Source: Acidisphaera sp. S103 (GTDB taxonomy: Bacteria > Pseudomonadota > Alphaproteobacteria > Acetobacterales > Acetobacteraceae). From it: 64,000 bases of DNA. The notes beneath the pieces were generated by a model, which was not told the origin of the DNA, did not search any database, and was given only the letters and a program-made list of their open reading frames with translations. Location of the stretch: the NCBI RefSeq assembly GCF_009765975.1, contig NZ_LMUJ01000048.1, forward strand, positions 308,224-372,223, read 5' to 3'. Positions within the stretch are counted from its first letter, which is position 1, and each line of letters opens with the position of its first letter. Below, in pieces: positions 50,791-59,375 of the stretch. The position numbers were made by a program, and so were the translations under genes.

Positions 50791-51438
50791 TCACGCAAAT
50801 CCCCGTTGCAGCGCCAGGCCGCCCAGTGAGATCCCGGTATCGTCGATCCCGTGCCCAAGACCCGGGATATAATGCGCGTCCACCGGCACCTGCGCGCCAA
50901 TCAGTGCCGCCTCGGCCTCATGCGACCGGGTGACCGGAACCGCCTCGTCCGCCTCGCCATGCACCAACAGGACCGGCGCGCGGTTGACCAACTCGGCCGC
51001 CAGGGCCTCCGGCGCGATCAACGCCCCGGAAAACGCCAGGATAGCACGCGGCGCGACCGCATGACGCAGCCCGGTGAACAGCGAGATCATCGCACCCTGG
51101 CTGAACCCCATGATCGCATACGCATCGCCGGGCAGCCCCAGCCGAGCCAACTCAGCATCGATAAAGCCATGCAGATAGGCCGCGGCGGTCCGCGCGCCCG
51201 CCTCCATCACCGGCGGCGAGCGGTCGGCGACGCTCCACCACTGCCGCCCAAAACCTGAATCGTGCTGAAACGGCGCATGCACCGACGCGAACAGCGCATC
51301 CGGACAGGCGTGCTGCCAGGCCGGCGCCAGGTCGATCAGGTCGAACGCATCAGCCCCCAGCCCATGGCAAAGAATCACCAACTGCTTGGGCGTCCCCTTG
51401 GAGGCAGGTCCCCAGTGAATCGCGTCGAGGCTTGGCAT
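50791..51438 (-). CDS. Phospholipase/carboxylesterase family hydrolase
   Basis: A 215-residue serine esterase of the carboxylesterase type (AB hydrolase 2). LVILCHGLGADAFDL near 20, nucleophile Ser in GFSQGA near 112-117, Asp in HGEADEAVPV near 160 and His in GLGHGID near 193. Cytoplasmic, usual length. Faces gluQ divergently across 39 bases. Confidence 0.88.
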   Translation of the reverse strand: MPSLDAIHWGPASKGTPKQLVILCHGLGADAFDLIDLAPAWQHACPDALFASVHAPFQHDSGFGRQWWSVADRSPPVMEAGARTAAAYLHGFIDAELARLGLPGDAYAIMGFSQGAMISLFTGLRHAVAPRAILAFSGALIAPEALAAELVNRAPVLLVHGEADEAVPVTRSHEAEAALIGAQVPVDAHYIPGLGHGIDDTGISLGGLALQRGFA

Positions 51439-51477
51439 GCTGTGGTATCTCCCGTTCCCGCGCTAATACACCAGTCT

Positions 51478-52299
51478 ATGATCGTTACCCGCTTCGCGCC
51501 CAGCCCGACCGGCTACCTGCATCTTGGGCACGCGTTCTCCGCCTTCAACGCCTGGAGGCGGGCGAGGGATGTCGGCGGACGCTTTCTGCTGCGGCTGGAA
51601 GATATCGACCCGACCCGTTGCCGCCCGGAATACGCCGACGCCATCCAGGAAGACCTGGCCTGGTTCGGCTTGGACTGGGACGGCCCGGTCCGCGTACAGT
51701 CCCAGCATTTGCCCGACTATAGCGCCGCGCTGGATCGACTGGCGGAGCGAGGCCTGATCTACCCGTGCTTCTGCACCCGCGCCGACATCGCCGCCTCGGC
51801 GGCCGCACCACACGGCCCGGATGGAGCGCCGCTCTATCCCGGCACCTGCCGCCATCGATCGCCATCCGAACGAGCGGACCGGATCGCCGCCGGCGAGCGA
51901 TTCGCCCTGCGGCTGGACATGACCGCGGCCAACCGACCGAACTTGGACTATGAGGAAGAAGAAATCGGCCGCACCATCTGCCATCCGGAACAATTCGGAG
52001 ACGTCGTGCTCGCTCGAAAAGATACGCCAGCCAGCTATCATCTATGCGTGACGCACGATGACGCGATTCAGGGCATCACCCTGGTAACCCGAGCCATCGA
52101 CCTGAAGCCAGCAACCGATCTGCATCGGCTGCTCCAGGCGCTGATGGGATGGCCCTCACCCGCTTACGCGCACCATCGGCTCCTCACCGATGATACGGGC
52201 AAGCGCCTGGCAAAGCGGGACAAAGCCGTCACGCTCAGATCGCTCCGCGCCGAGGGTATCTCGGCGCGGACGATCATTCAGCGCCTCGATTACCAGTAA
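51478..52299 (+). CDS. gluQ: Glutamyl-Q tRNA(Asp) synthetase
   Basis: A 273-residue truncated glutamyl-tRNA synthetase homologue that attaches Glu to the queuosine base of tRNA-Asp. Motifs: RFAPSPTGYLHLGH (HIGH-type, 5-18), LRLEDIDPTR near 37, zinc ligands in CFC near 97 and YPGTC near 120, and the KMSKS-type KRLAKRD near 241. It lacks the anticodon-binding domain, as expected for GluQ. The ATG at 51478 has no clear ribosome site, so a short leader or leaderless start is possible. Its 3' end overlaps the convergent His-rich gene by 10 bases. Confidence 0.92.
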   Translation: MIVTRFAPSPTGYLHLGHAFSAFNAWRRARDVGGRFLLRLEDIDPTRCRPEYADAIQEDLAWFGLDWDGPVRVQSQHLPDYSAALDRLAERGLIYPCFCTRADIAASAAAPHGPDGAPLYPGTCRHRSPSERADRIAAGERFALRLDMTAANRPNLDYEEEEIGRTICHPEQFGDVVLARKDTPASYHLCVTHDDAIQGITLVTRAIDLKPATDLHRLLQALMGWPSPAYAHHRLLTDDTGKRLAKRDKAVTLRSLRAEGISARTIIQRLDYQ

Positions 52300-52487
52300 C
52301 GCCAGTGACCATGGTCGTAGTGGCGGTGATGGTAGTGATGATGATGGTAGTAGTAATCAACATCGGTCACCGCCGGGTGCGACGGCACGACGTGAACGCC
52401 GGCGGCCGACGGCGCCGCCGAAGCGCCGGTCGCGGCCAGGGCGGTCAGGCCCCCTAGCGCGACAGCGGCGAGTAGTATTTTGCGCAT
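52290..52487 (-). CDS. Small secreted His/Tyr-rich protein
   Basis: A 65-residue protein with a clean signal peptide (basic RK, hydrophobic 4-20, ASA near 22-24) and a C-terminal tail in which about 11 of the last 21 residues are His and most others Tyr or Arg. Such tails bind Ni, Cu, Zn or Co; a periplasmic metal buffer is plausible. The ATG at 52487 has GGGAGA upstream. Too short and low-complexity for family assignment. It overlaps the gluQ 3' end tail to tail. Confidence 0.7.
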   Translation of the reverse strand: MRKILLAAVALGGLTALAATGASAAPSAAGVHVVPSHPAVTDVDYYYHHHHYHHRHYDHGHWRYW

Positions 52488-52714
52488 CGAAAAAATCTCC
52501 CTATCTGAGGTTCGAGATATTTGTCCGCCGATTGGGACAACACAAGGACAACATTGCGATATCATCGTGGCAATGGAACACCGTTGCACTGTGCCCCCAG
52601 GCACACATTCCAGCGACCGCAATGTCCGCTTCGCGTTTTGCTACCAAAACCAAGCTTTCGGTGCGCGCGTCTCGCATTGTAGCATGTTGCCAGGCAACAA
52701 GAGGGGCGACCGGC

Positions 52715-53497
52715 ATGACCCCGGCGGGAACAGGTAAAATCGCGGTGATCACGGGCGCCGCGTCGGGAATCGGGCACGCCGCGTGTCGTCGGCTGCTCGA
52801 ATCGGGCTGGACGGTCTTCGGATTCGATATGGCCCGAGACCGGCTGGAAGCCGTGGGCGACGGATTCGCCGTTTTCCAAACCCGATTCCAACCGGTCGTC
52901 TGCAACGTCGCGGACGCCGCCAGTGTCGACGCCGCCTTCGCCCGCGCCGGCGAAACCATCAACGCCTTGGTTTGCTGTGCCGGCGTGCTGCGGACCGCGC
53001 TACTGGAAAACATGGCGCTCGAAGATTTCGACCTCGTGCTGAACACCAATCTGCGCGGCACCTTCCTCTGCGCCAAGGCAGCCCTGCCGGCGCTGCGGCA
53101 CGCCGCGACTGAATCGGACCCTGCTCGAGTCGTGCTGCTGTCCTCCCTTGCGGCGTTGCGGCCAAAGATCGTCAGTGGCGCCTACGCGGCATCCAAAGCC
53201 GCGGTCAGCCAGCTCTGCCGCGTGATGGCGGCTGAGTGGGCGCCATCCGGCGTCCTGGTGAACGCCCTGGCCCCGGGAACGGTCGATACGCCAATGGTCC
53301 GCGCCATGGCCGATCCGGCCCAGTCGAAAGGCTACCGCCCCTCCGGCGTGTCGCCGGTCGGCCGCATCGCCCAACCCGACGATGTTGTGGATGTCATGAT
53401 GTTCCTGCTGTCGGACGCCGCGCGCTACGTCACCGGAACGACCATCCCGGTCGACGGCGGCACCCAGGCCGCTTTCATTCCGCCCGGTTCCCCCTGA
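52715..53497 (+). CDS. SDR-family oxidoreductase
   Basis: A 260-residue SDR: TGAASGIG near 14-21, FDM at the end of beta-2 suggesting NAD, CCAG in place of NNAG near 88, Ser in LLSSLAA and YAASKAA. The C-terminal YVTGTTIPVDGGTQ is typical. GAGGGG precedes the ATG at 52715. Its stop overlaps the start of the polyamine-type binding protein gene (TGATG), so it heads that operon, which is an odd partner for an ABC importer. Confidence 0.86.
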   Translation: MTPAGTGKIAVITGAASGIGHAACRRLLESGWTVFGFDMARDRLEAVGDGFAVFQTRFQPVVCNVADAASVDAAFARAGETINALVCCAGVLRTALLENMALEDFDLVLNTNLRGTFLCAKAALPALRHAATESDPARVVLLSSLAALRPKIVSGAYAASKAAVSQLCRVMAAEWAPSGVLVNALAPGTVDTPMVRAMADPAQSKGYRPSGVSPVGRIAQPDDVVDVMMFLLSDAARYVTGTTIPVDGGTQAAFIPPGSP

Positions 53498-54576
53498 TGA
53501 TCCGCTGGCTCCTCATCTTCATGGCCCTGGCATTATCCGCCCGGGCGCAGGACCGTGTCGTCAACATCTACAACTGGACCGACTACATCGATCCGTCGGT
53601 CCTGGCCGATTTCACCAGGGAAACCGGCATCAAGACCCGTTACGACGTGTTCGACAGCCTGGAAACGCTGGAGGCGAAACTGTTCGCCGGCCATTCCGGC
53701 TACGACATCGTGCTGCCAAGTAACGAACCCAGCTTTTCCCGCCTGATCAAGGCAGGCGCGCTGACGCCGATCGACCGAGCCAAGGTGCCGAACTGGAAGA
53801 ACCTCGACCCGGTACTGATGCAACGCGTCGAATCGTCCGACAAGGACAACCGTCACGGCGCGATCTACCTGTGGGGCTCGATCGGTCTCGGTATCAACCC
53901 GGATCGAATCCACGCCGTGGCACCCGACGCGCCGCTGAACTCCTGGGCGCTATTGCTCGATCCCAAATGGGCAAAGCAGGTCGCCCCCTGCGGAATCATC
54001 ATGATGGATTCAGCGATCGATGTGGTCCCGTCGGTCCTGCGCTACCTCGGCCGCAGCCCCGACGGCGCCACGCCGGAAGACTTCGACGCGGTTTCCAAGG
54101 CACTGATGGCGATCCGCCCCTACATCCGCGAATTCGCCAGCGGCGGCGCACTGGAAGCCCTGGCGACCGGACAAGCCTGTCTCGCGCTGGACTATTCCGG
54201 CGACGTCGACCAAGCCGGCGCCCGCGCTCGGGAGGCCGGTAAGGGCGTCAACGTCACCTACGTGGTCCCCAAGGAAGGCGCCGAGATCGGTTTCGACATG
54301 CTATCGATCCCCGCCGACGCACCGCACAAGGAAGAAGCGCTGGCCTTCATCGATTTCGTTTTGCGTCCGGACATCATGGCGCGCATCACCGATGCGACGC
54401 GCTACCCCAACGCCATCCCAGCAACCCGAGCGCTGGTCAAAACCACCCTGCTGGACGACCCCAACGTGTTCCCAACTGACGCGGTCATGCAACGGTTTTT
54501 CACCATCGGCCCATCCACCCAAGCCGCCGACCGCGCACGCACCCGCCTCTGGGCCCGCTTCAAGGCAGGAAACTGA
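53497..54576 (+). CDS. Polyamine-type ABC transporter substrate-binding protein (PotD/PotF-like)
   Basis: A 359-residue periplasmic binding protein with a signal peptide ending ARA near 17. The mature start VVNIYNWTDYIDPSVLADF is the hallmark of PotD/PotF; YDIVLPSNEPSF near 67, YLWGSIGLGIN near 126 and SGDVDQA near 233 are further family features. Coupled by TGATG to the SDR gene. The downstream genes supply the ATPase and one permease. The actual ligand may be another diamine or amino compound. Confidence 0.87.
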   Translation: MIRWLLIFMALALSARAQDRVVNIYNWTDYIDPSVLADFTRETGIKTRYDVFDSLETLEAKLFAGHSGYDIVLPSNEPSFSRLIKAGALTPIDRAKVPNWKNLDPVLMQRVESSDKDNRHGAIYLWGSIGLGINPDRIHAVAPDAPLNSWALLLDPKWAKQVAPCGIIMMDSAIDVVPSVLRYLGRSPDGATPEDFDAVSKALMAIRPYIREFASGGALEALATGQACLALDYSGDVDQAGARAREAGKGVNVTYVVPKEGAEIGFDMLSIPADAPHKEEALAFIDFVLRPDIMARITDATRYPNAIPATRALVKTTLLDDPNVFPTDAVMQRFFTIGPSTQAADRARTRLWARFKAGN

Positions 54577-54585
54577 GCTTGCCCG

Positions 54586-54660
54586 CCGGCACCCTCTCAC
54601 CGCCACAGCCGACCGGCACCCTCTCACCGTCACGACCGGCCAGCACTCTTTCTCCGTCAT
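54586..54660 (+). repeat. 27-base tandem repeat
   Basis: CCGGCACCCTCTCACCG occurs at 54586-54602 and 54613-54629 (27-base period), with a third degraded unit running into the hairpin repeat at 54655. It lies between the binding-protein and ATPase genes. Confidence 0.65.
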
Positions 54661-54733
54661 GGCCGGGCGCGTCCCGGCCATCTTCGCACCGGCCGCCGAA
54701 GCGCCGAAACCCCGGACACGCCCGGCCATGACG
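54655..54733. repeat. Head-to-head pair of hairpin repeats at the ATPase gene start
   Basis: A complete copy at 54655-54688 (ATGGCCGGG/CCCGGCCAT, CGCGT loop) faces an inverted partial copy at 54711-54733. The ATG used by the ATPase gene (54728) is part of the inverted copy (CATGACGG). Confidence 0.75.
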
Positions 54734-55804
54734 GCAGGTCGCATAAACGCCGCAGACGCCCTCACCATCTCCGCCCTCACCGTCACCTACGGCACCATCC
54801 CCGCTCTCGACCGCCTCGACCTCACCATCAAACCCAACGAACTGTTTGTCCTCCTCGGTGCTTCCGGATCCGGAAAGACCACGCTGCTGAGCGCCATCGC
54901 CGGCTTCGTCCGTCCCACATCCGGACAAATTCTGCTGGATGGCACCGACCTGTCCGGCCTGCCGCCGCACCGCCGTCCGGTCAACACCATGTTCCAGTCC
55001 TACGCCCTGTTCCCGCACATGTCGGTCGCCGCGAACATCGGCTTCGGCCTGCGTCAGCAAGGCATCTCCCGAACCGAAACCGCCCAACGCGTGCAGGCAA
55101 TGCTGACCCTGGTCCGCCTGGAAGGCTTCGGCCGCCGCCGCCCCACCGAACTGTCCGGCGGCCAGCAGCAGCGTGTCGCCCTGGCCCGCAGCCTGGCACC
55201 CAGCCCCCGCGTGCTGCTGCTGGATGAACCTCTCTCCGCCCTGGACCAAAGCCTCCGCCGGGACACCCGAACCGAGTTGGTGCGTCTGCGCCGATCGCTG
55301 GGCATCAGCTTCGTCCTGGTGACCCACGACCAGGACGAAGCGCTGGAAATGGCAGACCGGATCGGCGTCATGCGAGACGGCCGCATGGCCCAGGTCGGCA
55401 CACCCGCGGAACTCTACGAATCCCCCGCCGATCGTTTCGTCGCCGGCTTCCTTGGTGCCGCCAACATCCTGCCCTGCATGATCGACGGCACCTCCGTCGC
55501 CCTGCCCAACCTCGGCATCACCATCCGCACCGCTCGCCCCGGTCCCACCGGCCCCGGCCTGCTGGCGCTCCGAGCGGAACGATTGCGCATCGGCGGCAAT
55601 CCGTTGCCAAACCGTGTCGACGGCACGGTGACCGACAGCACCTACGCCGGCGACGCCCTGTCCGTCTCTGTCCGTCTAGCGGACGGCACGGTCTTACGAA
55701 TCAAACGCGCCCTGTCAGACGGTCTGACAGCAGCGGCGATAGAACCGGGAACAACAGTACGCGTCAGTTGGCAGCCCGAAGCCTGCATGCTGCTGCCGCC
55801 ATGA
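54728..55804 (+). CDS. Polyamine-type ABC transporter ATP-binding protein (PotA-like)
   Basis: A 358-residue ATPase: Walker A GASGSGKTT near 43, Q-loop MFQSYALFPHM near 88, signature LSGGQQQR near 138, Walker B LLLDEPLSALD near 158 and a C-terminal TOBE domain. The first usable ATG (54728) lies inside a hairpin repeat and has no ribosome site; the upstream frame is open only through repeat sequence. The stop overlaps the permease start by 4 bases. Energises uptake with the PotD-like protein. Confidence 0.88.
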   Translation: MTAGRINAADALTISALTVTYGTIPALDRLDLTIKPNELFVLLGASGSGKTTLLSAIAGFVRPTSGQILLDGTDLSGLPPHRRPVNTMFQSYALFPHMSVAANIGFGLRQQGISRTETAQRVQAMLTLVRLEGFGRRRPTELSGGQQQRVALARSLAPSPRVLLLDEPLSALDQSLRRDTRTELVRLRRSLGISFVLVTHDQDEALEMADRIGVMRDGRMAQVGTPAELYESPADRFVAGFLGAANILPCMIDGTSVALPNLGITIRTARPGPTGPGLLALRAERLRIGGNPLPNRVDGTVTDSTYAGDALSVSVRLADGTVLRIKRALSDGLTAAAIEPGTTVRVSWQPEACMLLPP

Positions 55805-56625
55805 CAGCAGCAACCCGCCGCTGGGTTCTCGCGGTCCCCACCCTGTGGCTGATCCTGCTCCTGGTCGCACCGCTGGCAATCGTTCTGCTGATCGCCTTCG
55901 CCACCCCAGCCGACCGGATCCCGCCGTTCAGCCTGGGTTTCACGCTCGATAACCTCCGCCTGGTCGCCAGCGACCCACTCTACCGAGACGCCCTGCTGCG
56001 CAGCCTGCGCGTCGCCGGCATCTCCACCGTGATCTGCCTGGTCATGGGCTTCCCCGCCGCCCTGGCCATCGCCCGAGCCCCGTCCCGATGGCGGAACGCA
56101 TTACTGCTGGCAGTGATGTTGCCGTTCTGGACCGGATTCCTGATGCGCATCAACGCCTGGATCGGACTGCTGGCCGACGACGGCCTGATCGTCCGCCTGC
56201 TCGGTACGCCCCACCTGCTCTACACCGACACCGCAATGTATATCGGCATGGTCTATACCTATCTGCCGTTCATGGTGCTGCCGCTCTACGCCCGCCTGTC
56301 CCGCCTGGATCCCACTTTGATGCAGGCAGCCGCCGACCTGGGCGCTCCCCCCTGGCGCGTGTTCCTGCGCGTGATCCTTCCCCTCTCCCGACCCGGGATA
56401 GCCGCCGGCGCCGCCCTGGTGTTCGTGCCCGCCATCGGCGAATACGTGATCCCGGCCCTGCTGGGCGGCCCGCAGGCGCAATTGATCGGCAAAGTCCTGT
56501 GGGAGGAATTCTTCTCCAACCGAGATTGGCCAACTGCGTCCGCGGTGGCCGTTTGGCTGCTGGTTGTGCTGATCGCAATCCCGGCGGTGGTGATGCGGGC
56601 GGCGAAGGTTCCTCCCAAACGATGA
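55801..56625 (+). CDS. ABC transporter permease (PotB-like)
   Basis: A 274-residue inner-membrane permease with six hydrophobic segments. The PotB/HisM-type start LAVPTLWLILLLVAPLAIVLLIAF, FPAALAIARAP near 86, MLPFWTGFLMRINAWIGLL near 108 and the EAA-loop QAAADLGAPPWRVFLRVILPLSRPGI near 175-200 are clear. Polyamine systems normally need a second permease (PotC-like); none follows. An overlapping 22-codon frame from 56622 could be a remnant but has no similarity I can see. Confidence 0.87.
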   Translation: MTAATRRWVLAVPTLWLILLLVAPLAIVLLIAFATPADRIPPFSLGFTLDNLRLVASDPLYRDALLRSLRVAGISTVICLVMGFPAALAIARAPSRWRNALLLAVMLPFWTGFLMRINAWIGLLADDGLIVRLLGTPHLLYTDTAMYIGMVYTYLPFMVLPLYARLSRLDPTLMQAAADLGAPPWRVFLRVILPLSRPGIAAGAALVFVPAIGEYVIPALLGGPQAQLIGKVLWEEFFSNRDWPTASAVAVWLLVVLIAIPAVVMRAAKVPPKR

Positions 56626-56987
56626 CCGAACAGAGACCCCCAACCCGGCCAATTGGCGTTCCGCCCAGGGCGGCCACGCTAAGACGCTGAATGTAGCACC
56701 GAGTGAATATCTTCTCGGTGCAACTCTGTGCCAACTCGGTGCAACTCTGTGTGCGCTTGATTGCTTTCTTCCCTCCAACGGCACTCACGATCCGCGAAGG
56801 CGAAGCAGCCCAATGCCACCAAAGGGCACCATAAATACCAAAAAGAGAGTATCCCACCCCAACCAACGCCAATATCCGTTACCCAAATACCACCCTTCAC
56901 CGCCTGCGATCGAAAATCGCAACTTGTGGGTATTTTTCCCACATCGAATCATGCTAATGCCGCCGGCGAAGGAAGCCCCCCACGCCG
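56626..56987. other. 362-base AT-richer gap with direct repeats and two hairpins
   Basis: No gene supported. CTCGGTGCAACTCTGTG occurs at 56714-56730 and 56735-56751. Further on, 56805-56945 is clearly less GC-rich than the surroundings and ends in two adjacent hairpins: TGCGAT/ATCGCA (56905-56921) and TGTGGG/CCCACA (56925-56943). These precede the DUF6502 gene and may be its leader or a promoter region. The expected second permease gene is missing here. Confidence 0.55.
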
Positions 56988-57866
56988 ATGCCAACGGACA
57001 CCCCACCTCAGCCGTCTCCTCCGGCGGCCCTGCTCGCGGCGTCGAGCCGGCTGTTACGGCCTCTGGTGCGGCTCATGGTCCGCGGCGGCATCACTTTTCC
57101 GGTCCTCACCGACGTCCTGCGCCGCCTCTTCGTCGAAGTCGCCGTCACCGACATCCTGACCCAGCCGAAAGCCCGGACGGACAGTCGCATCAGCCTGCTG
57201 ACAGGCGTCCACCGCAAGGAAATCCGCCGCTTCCGGGAAATGCCGCCCGACAGCACGAGCCCACCCGAGGTCGTCACCGTCTCCACCCAGATCATCGCCC
57301 TCTGGCTTGGTTCCCCCCGCTTCGTCGATGACCGCGGCCGCCCGCGATCCTTGCCGCGCGCCGCCGAACCCGGCTCCGACGCGCCCTCCTTCGAATCGCT
57401 CGTTTCGTCCGTGACCACCGACATCCGCCCGCGCGCCGTGCTGGACGACTGGCTCAGCCAGGGGCTGGTCAGCATGGCGGCGTCGGACCACGTCGTGCTC
57501 AACGCCGAGGCCTTCATTCCCCGCCCCGGCGGTGCCGAACAACTTTTCTACTTCGCCCGCAACCTGCATGACCACGTGTCCGCGGCGGTCGCGAACATCA
57601 GCGCCGGCGACACCGCGCCGTTTCTCGATCGCAGCGTCCACTACGACAAGCTGACGCTGAACCAGGTGCGAGACCTGGAGGCCTTCGCGCGCGACGTCGC
57701 GGTGCGTGCGCTGCTGGAGGTCAATCGCAAGGCCCTCGAACTCATCGACGCCGCCCCCACCGGTGATGAGCCGACGCATCGCCTCAACTTCGGCGCCTTT
57801 GTCTTCAACGAAAACGACCTGCCGACGCAGGATCAACCGGCCCTGGCCGGCGGAGCTGCCGCATGA
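56988..57866 (+). CDS. DUF6502 family protein
   Basis: A 292-residue cytoplasmic protein matching the DUF6502 pattern: LLRPLVRLMVRGGITFPVLTDVLRRLFVEVA near 22-52, TDSRISLLTGVHRKEIRRFRE near 64-84 (helix-turn-helix-like), and WLSQGLV and YFARNLHDHVSAAVANI further on. The N-terminal half may bind DNA; function is unknown. The start has GAAGGAAG rather far upstream (about 14 bases), so a slightly different start is possible. The stop overlaps the next start by 4 bases (ATGA), tying it to the DUF5666 lipoprotein. Confidence 0.75.
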   Translation: MPTDTPPQPSPPAALLAASSRLLRPLVRLMVRGGITFPVLTDVLRRLFVEVAVTDILTQPKARTDSRISLLTGVHRKEIRRFREMPPDSTSPPEVVTVSTQIIALWLGSPRFVDDRGRPRSLPRAAEPGSDAPSFESLVSSVTTDIRPRAVLDDWLSQGLVSMAASDHVVLNAEAFIPRPGGAEQLFYFARNLHDHVSAAVANISAGDTAPFLDRSVHYDKLTLNQVRDLEAFARDVAVRALLEVNRKALELIDAAPTGDEPTHRLNFGAFVFNENDLPTQDQPALAGGAAA

Positions 57867-59197
57867 AGGGCCCGATCGCGCTGCTGCTGCTGGCGGTCCT
57901 GGCGGCTTGCTCTGGTCCGACGCCCCCAGCCGTTGACACGGCGGTGCTGCAGCCACCCGTCGCCTGCCGCGCCAGCCATTACGGCACCCCAACCCTCGCG
58001 GAGCGCGGCATCGGCGGCACCGGCGCGCCATCCCGGATGCAGGTGGCGGACAGGGGCATCGGCGGCACCGGTATCGTCGGTATCGTGACCGGCTTCGCCT
58101 CCGTCTGCGTCGATGGGCTGGAGGTGCGGCTGGATAAATCCGTTCCCGTGTCCATCAACGGCCGCGCCATGACGACCGGGCAGCTTCGGGTCGGCCAAAT
58201 GGTCATCATTAATGCCACCGGCCCGCTGGCCTCGCGGGAATCGGTCCCGCAGGCGCGCAAGATCACCGTCCGGTATGAAGTTTCCGGCCCGATCGAGGCA
58301 GTCGACATACGCTCCGGCTCCATCCGGGTCGCCGGGCAGGCCGTAATGGTGCTGCCCACCACCTGGATGGCGGGCCGCTTCGGCATCGGCGATTGGACCA
58401 GCGTCAGCGGTCTGCGGCAGCCCGACGGGACCATCATCGCCAGTCGGCTGGATCGGGCTCGGATCGGCGCCCTTTTCGTCCGCGGCCAGGTCGTCCGAGA
58501 ACACGGCACCATCCGCATCGGCAGTCTGGTCCTGCATGGACCGGCGGCATCCGGCACGGTGGCGGGAACCTTCGTCACGGTCGCGGGCGGCTATCAGAAT
58601 CAGGTCGCCGAAGTGACGTCGATCGATATGGATGTCTGGGCGGAAGACCCGGCCGATTACTTCGGGCTCTCGACCCGCCAACTCATCGTGCAAGGCTTCG
58701 TGCGTGTCGCGCACGGGATGGTGTGGCTGAGCAATGGCGGGAAATTCCCCGCTGGACCAGGGGTGCAGGCCAATGCCGGTGCCTATCGCGACGCCGTCGT
58801 ATGGCTGAAGCGGACCACCGATGGCTCGTTTGCCGCGACCGACGTGTACTACACCAATTATCGCGCCCAGCCCAAGGTCGTGCCGGCGAACGGCAAGCAT
58901 GGCGCCGGAGGACCGGTGCCGCCCCCCGATTTGCCGCCCCCCTTGCCGGCGGCGGACAGCCAACCCGCCGACGCCGTCCCCGGAGCGCCGACGGATCTGG
59001 ACCCGGAGGTCAGCAGCCCACAGCCCGATGACGATGCCACCGGCATCATCGCTCCGCCGTCACCCGCCGATGTTCCCCCCTCGACCGCGGCCCCAACCAA
59101 AACCCAGTCACCCGCCGACGGCGCGTTTGTGGCCGATGGGCGCTCCGTTTTGCCGTTCGTCACCGGCCCCGCCATGCTGATGGCCACCGCCGAGTAG
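57863..59197 (+). CDS. DUF5666 lipoprotein with RGIGGTG motifs
   Basis: A 444-residue predicted lipoprotein: hydrophobic leader 5-15 and lipobox LAAC with Cys16. RGIGGTG occurs twice near the mature N-terminus (about 48-54 and 64-70), followed by repeating beta-rich OB-like segments of DUF5666 type (VNGLxVRLDxSVPVxING, ITVRYEVSGPIEAVDI, RGQVVREHGTIRIGSL). Residues 345-425 are a Pro/Ala/Asp-rich low-complexity tail. Translationally coupled to DUF6502. Envelope-located; function unknown. Confidence 0.78.
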   Translation: MKGPIALLLLAVLAACSGPTPPAVDTAVLQPPVACRASHYGTPTLAERGIGGTGAPSRMQVADRGIGGTGIVGIVTGFASVCVDGLEVRLDKSVPVSINGRAMTTGQLRVGQMVIINATGPLASRESVPQARKITVRYEVSGPIEAVDIRSGSIRVAGQAVMVLPTTWMAGRFGIGDWTSVSGLRQPDGTIIASRLDRARIGALFVRGQVVREHGTIRIGSLVLHGPAASGTVAGTFVTVAGGYQNQVAEVTSIDMDVWAEDPADYFGLSTRQLIVQGFVRVAHGMVWLSNGGKFPAGPGVQANAGAYRDAVVWLKRTTDGSFAATDVYYTNYRAQPKVVPANGKHGAGGPVPPPDLPPPLPAADSQPADAVPGAPTDLDPEVSSPQPDDDATGIIAPPSPADVPPSTAAPTKTQSPADGAFVADGRSVLPFVTGPAMLMATAE

Positions 59198-59375
59198 GCT
59201 GCTCCGAGTCGTCGATCACGAAGGCTGCCAGTGGATGGACCCGGCTGTCCTTGGCGACTACACCGTATCGGGAAGCGCCTTGCATATGTCATGCTGCATC
59301 GCAACATGAAGCCGAACGGACGCGATATCGCGACCCAACCATCCGTCTCCCCGCTCCATCTTCCAGGAAAACCGA

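Noticed and set aside
56785-57006. Minus-strand membrane-like frame (GWDTLFLVFMVPFGGIG)
   Set aside because: Short, overlapping the DUF6502 start, with no ribosome site; likely produced by the less GC-rich patch.
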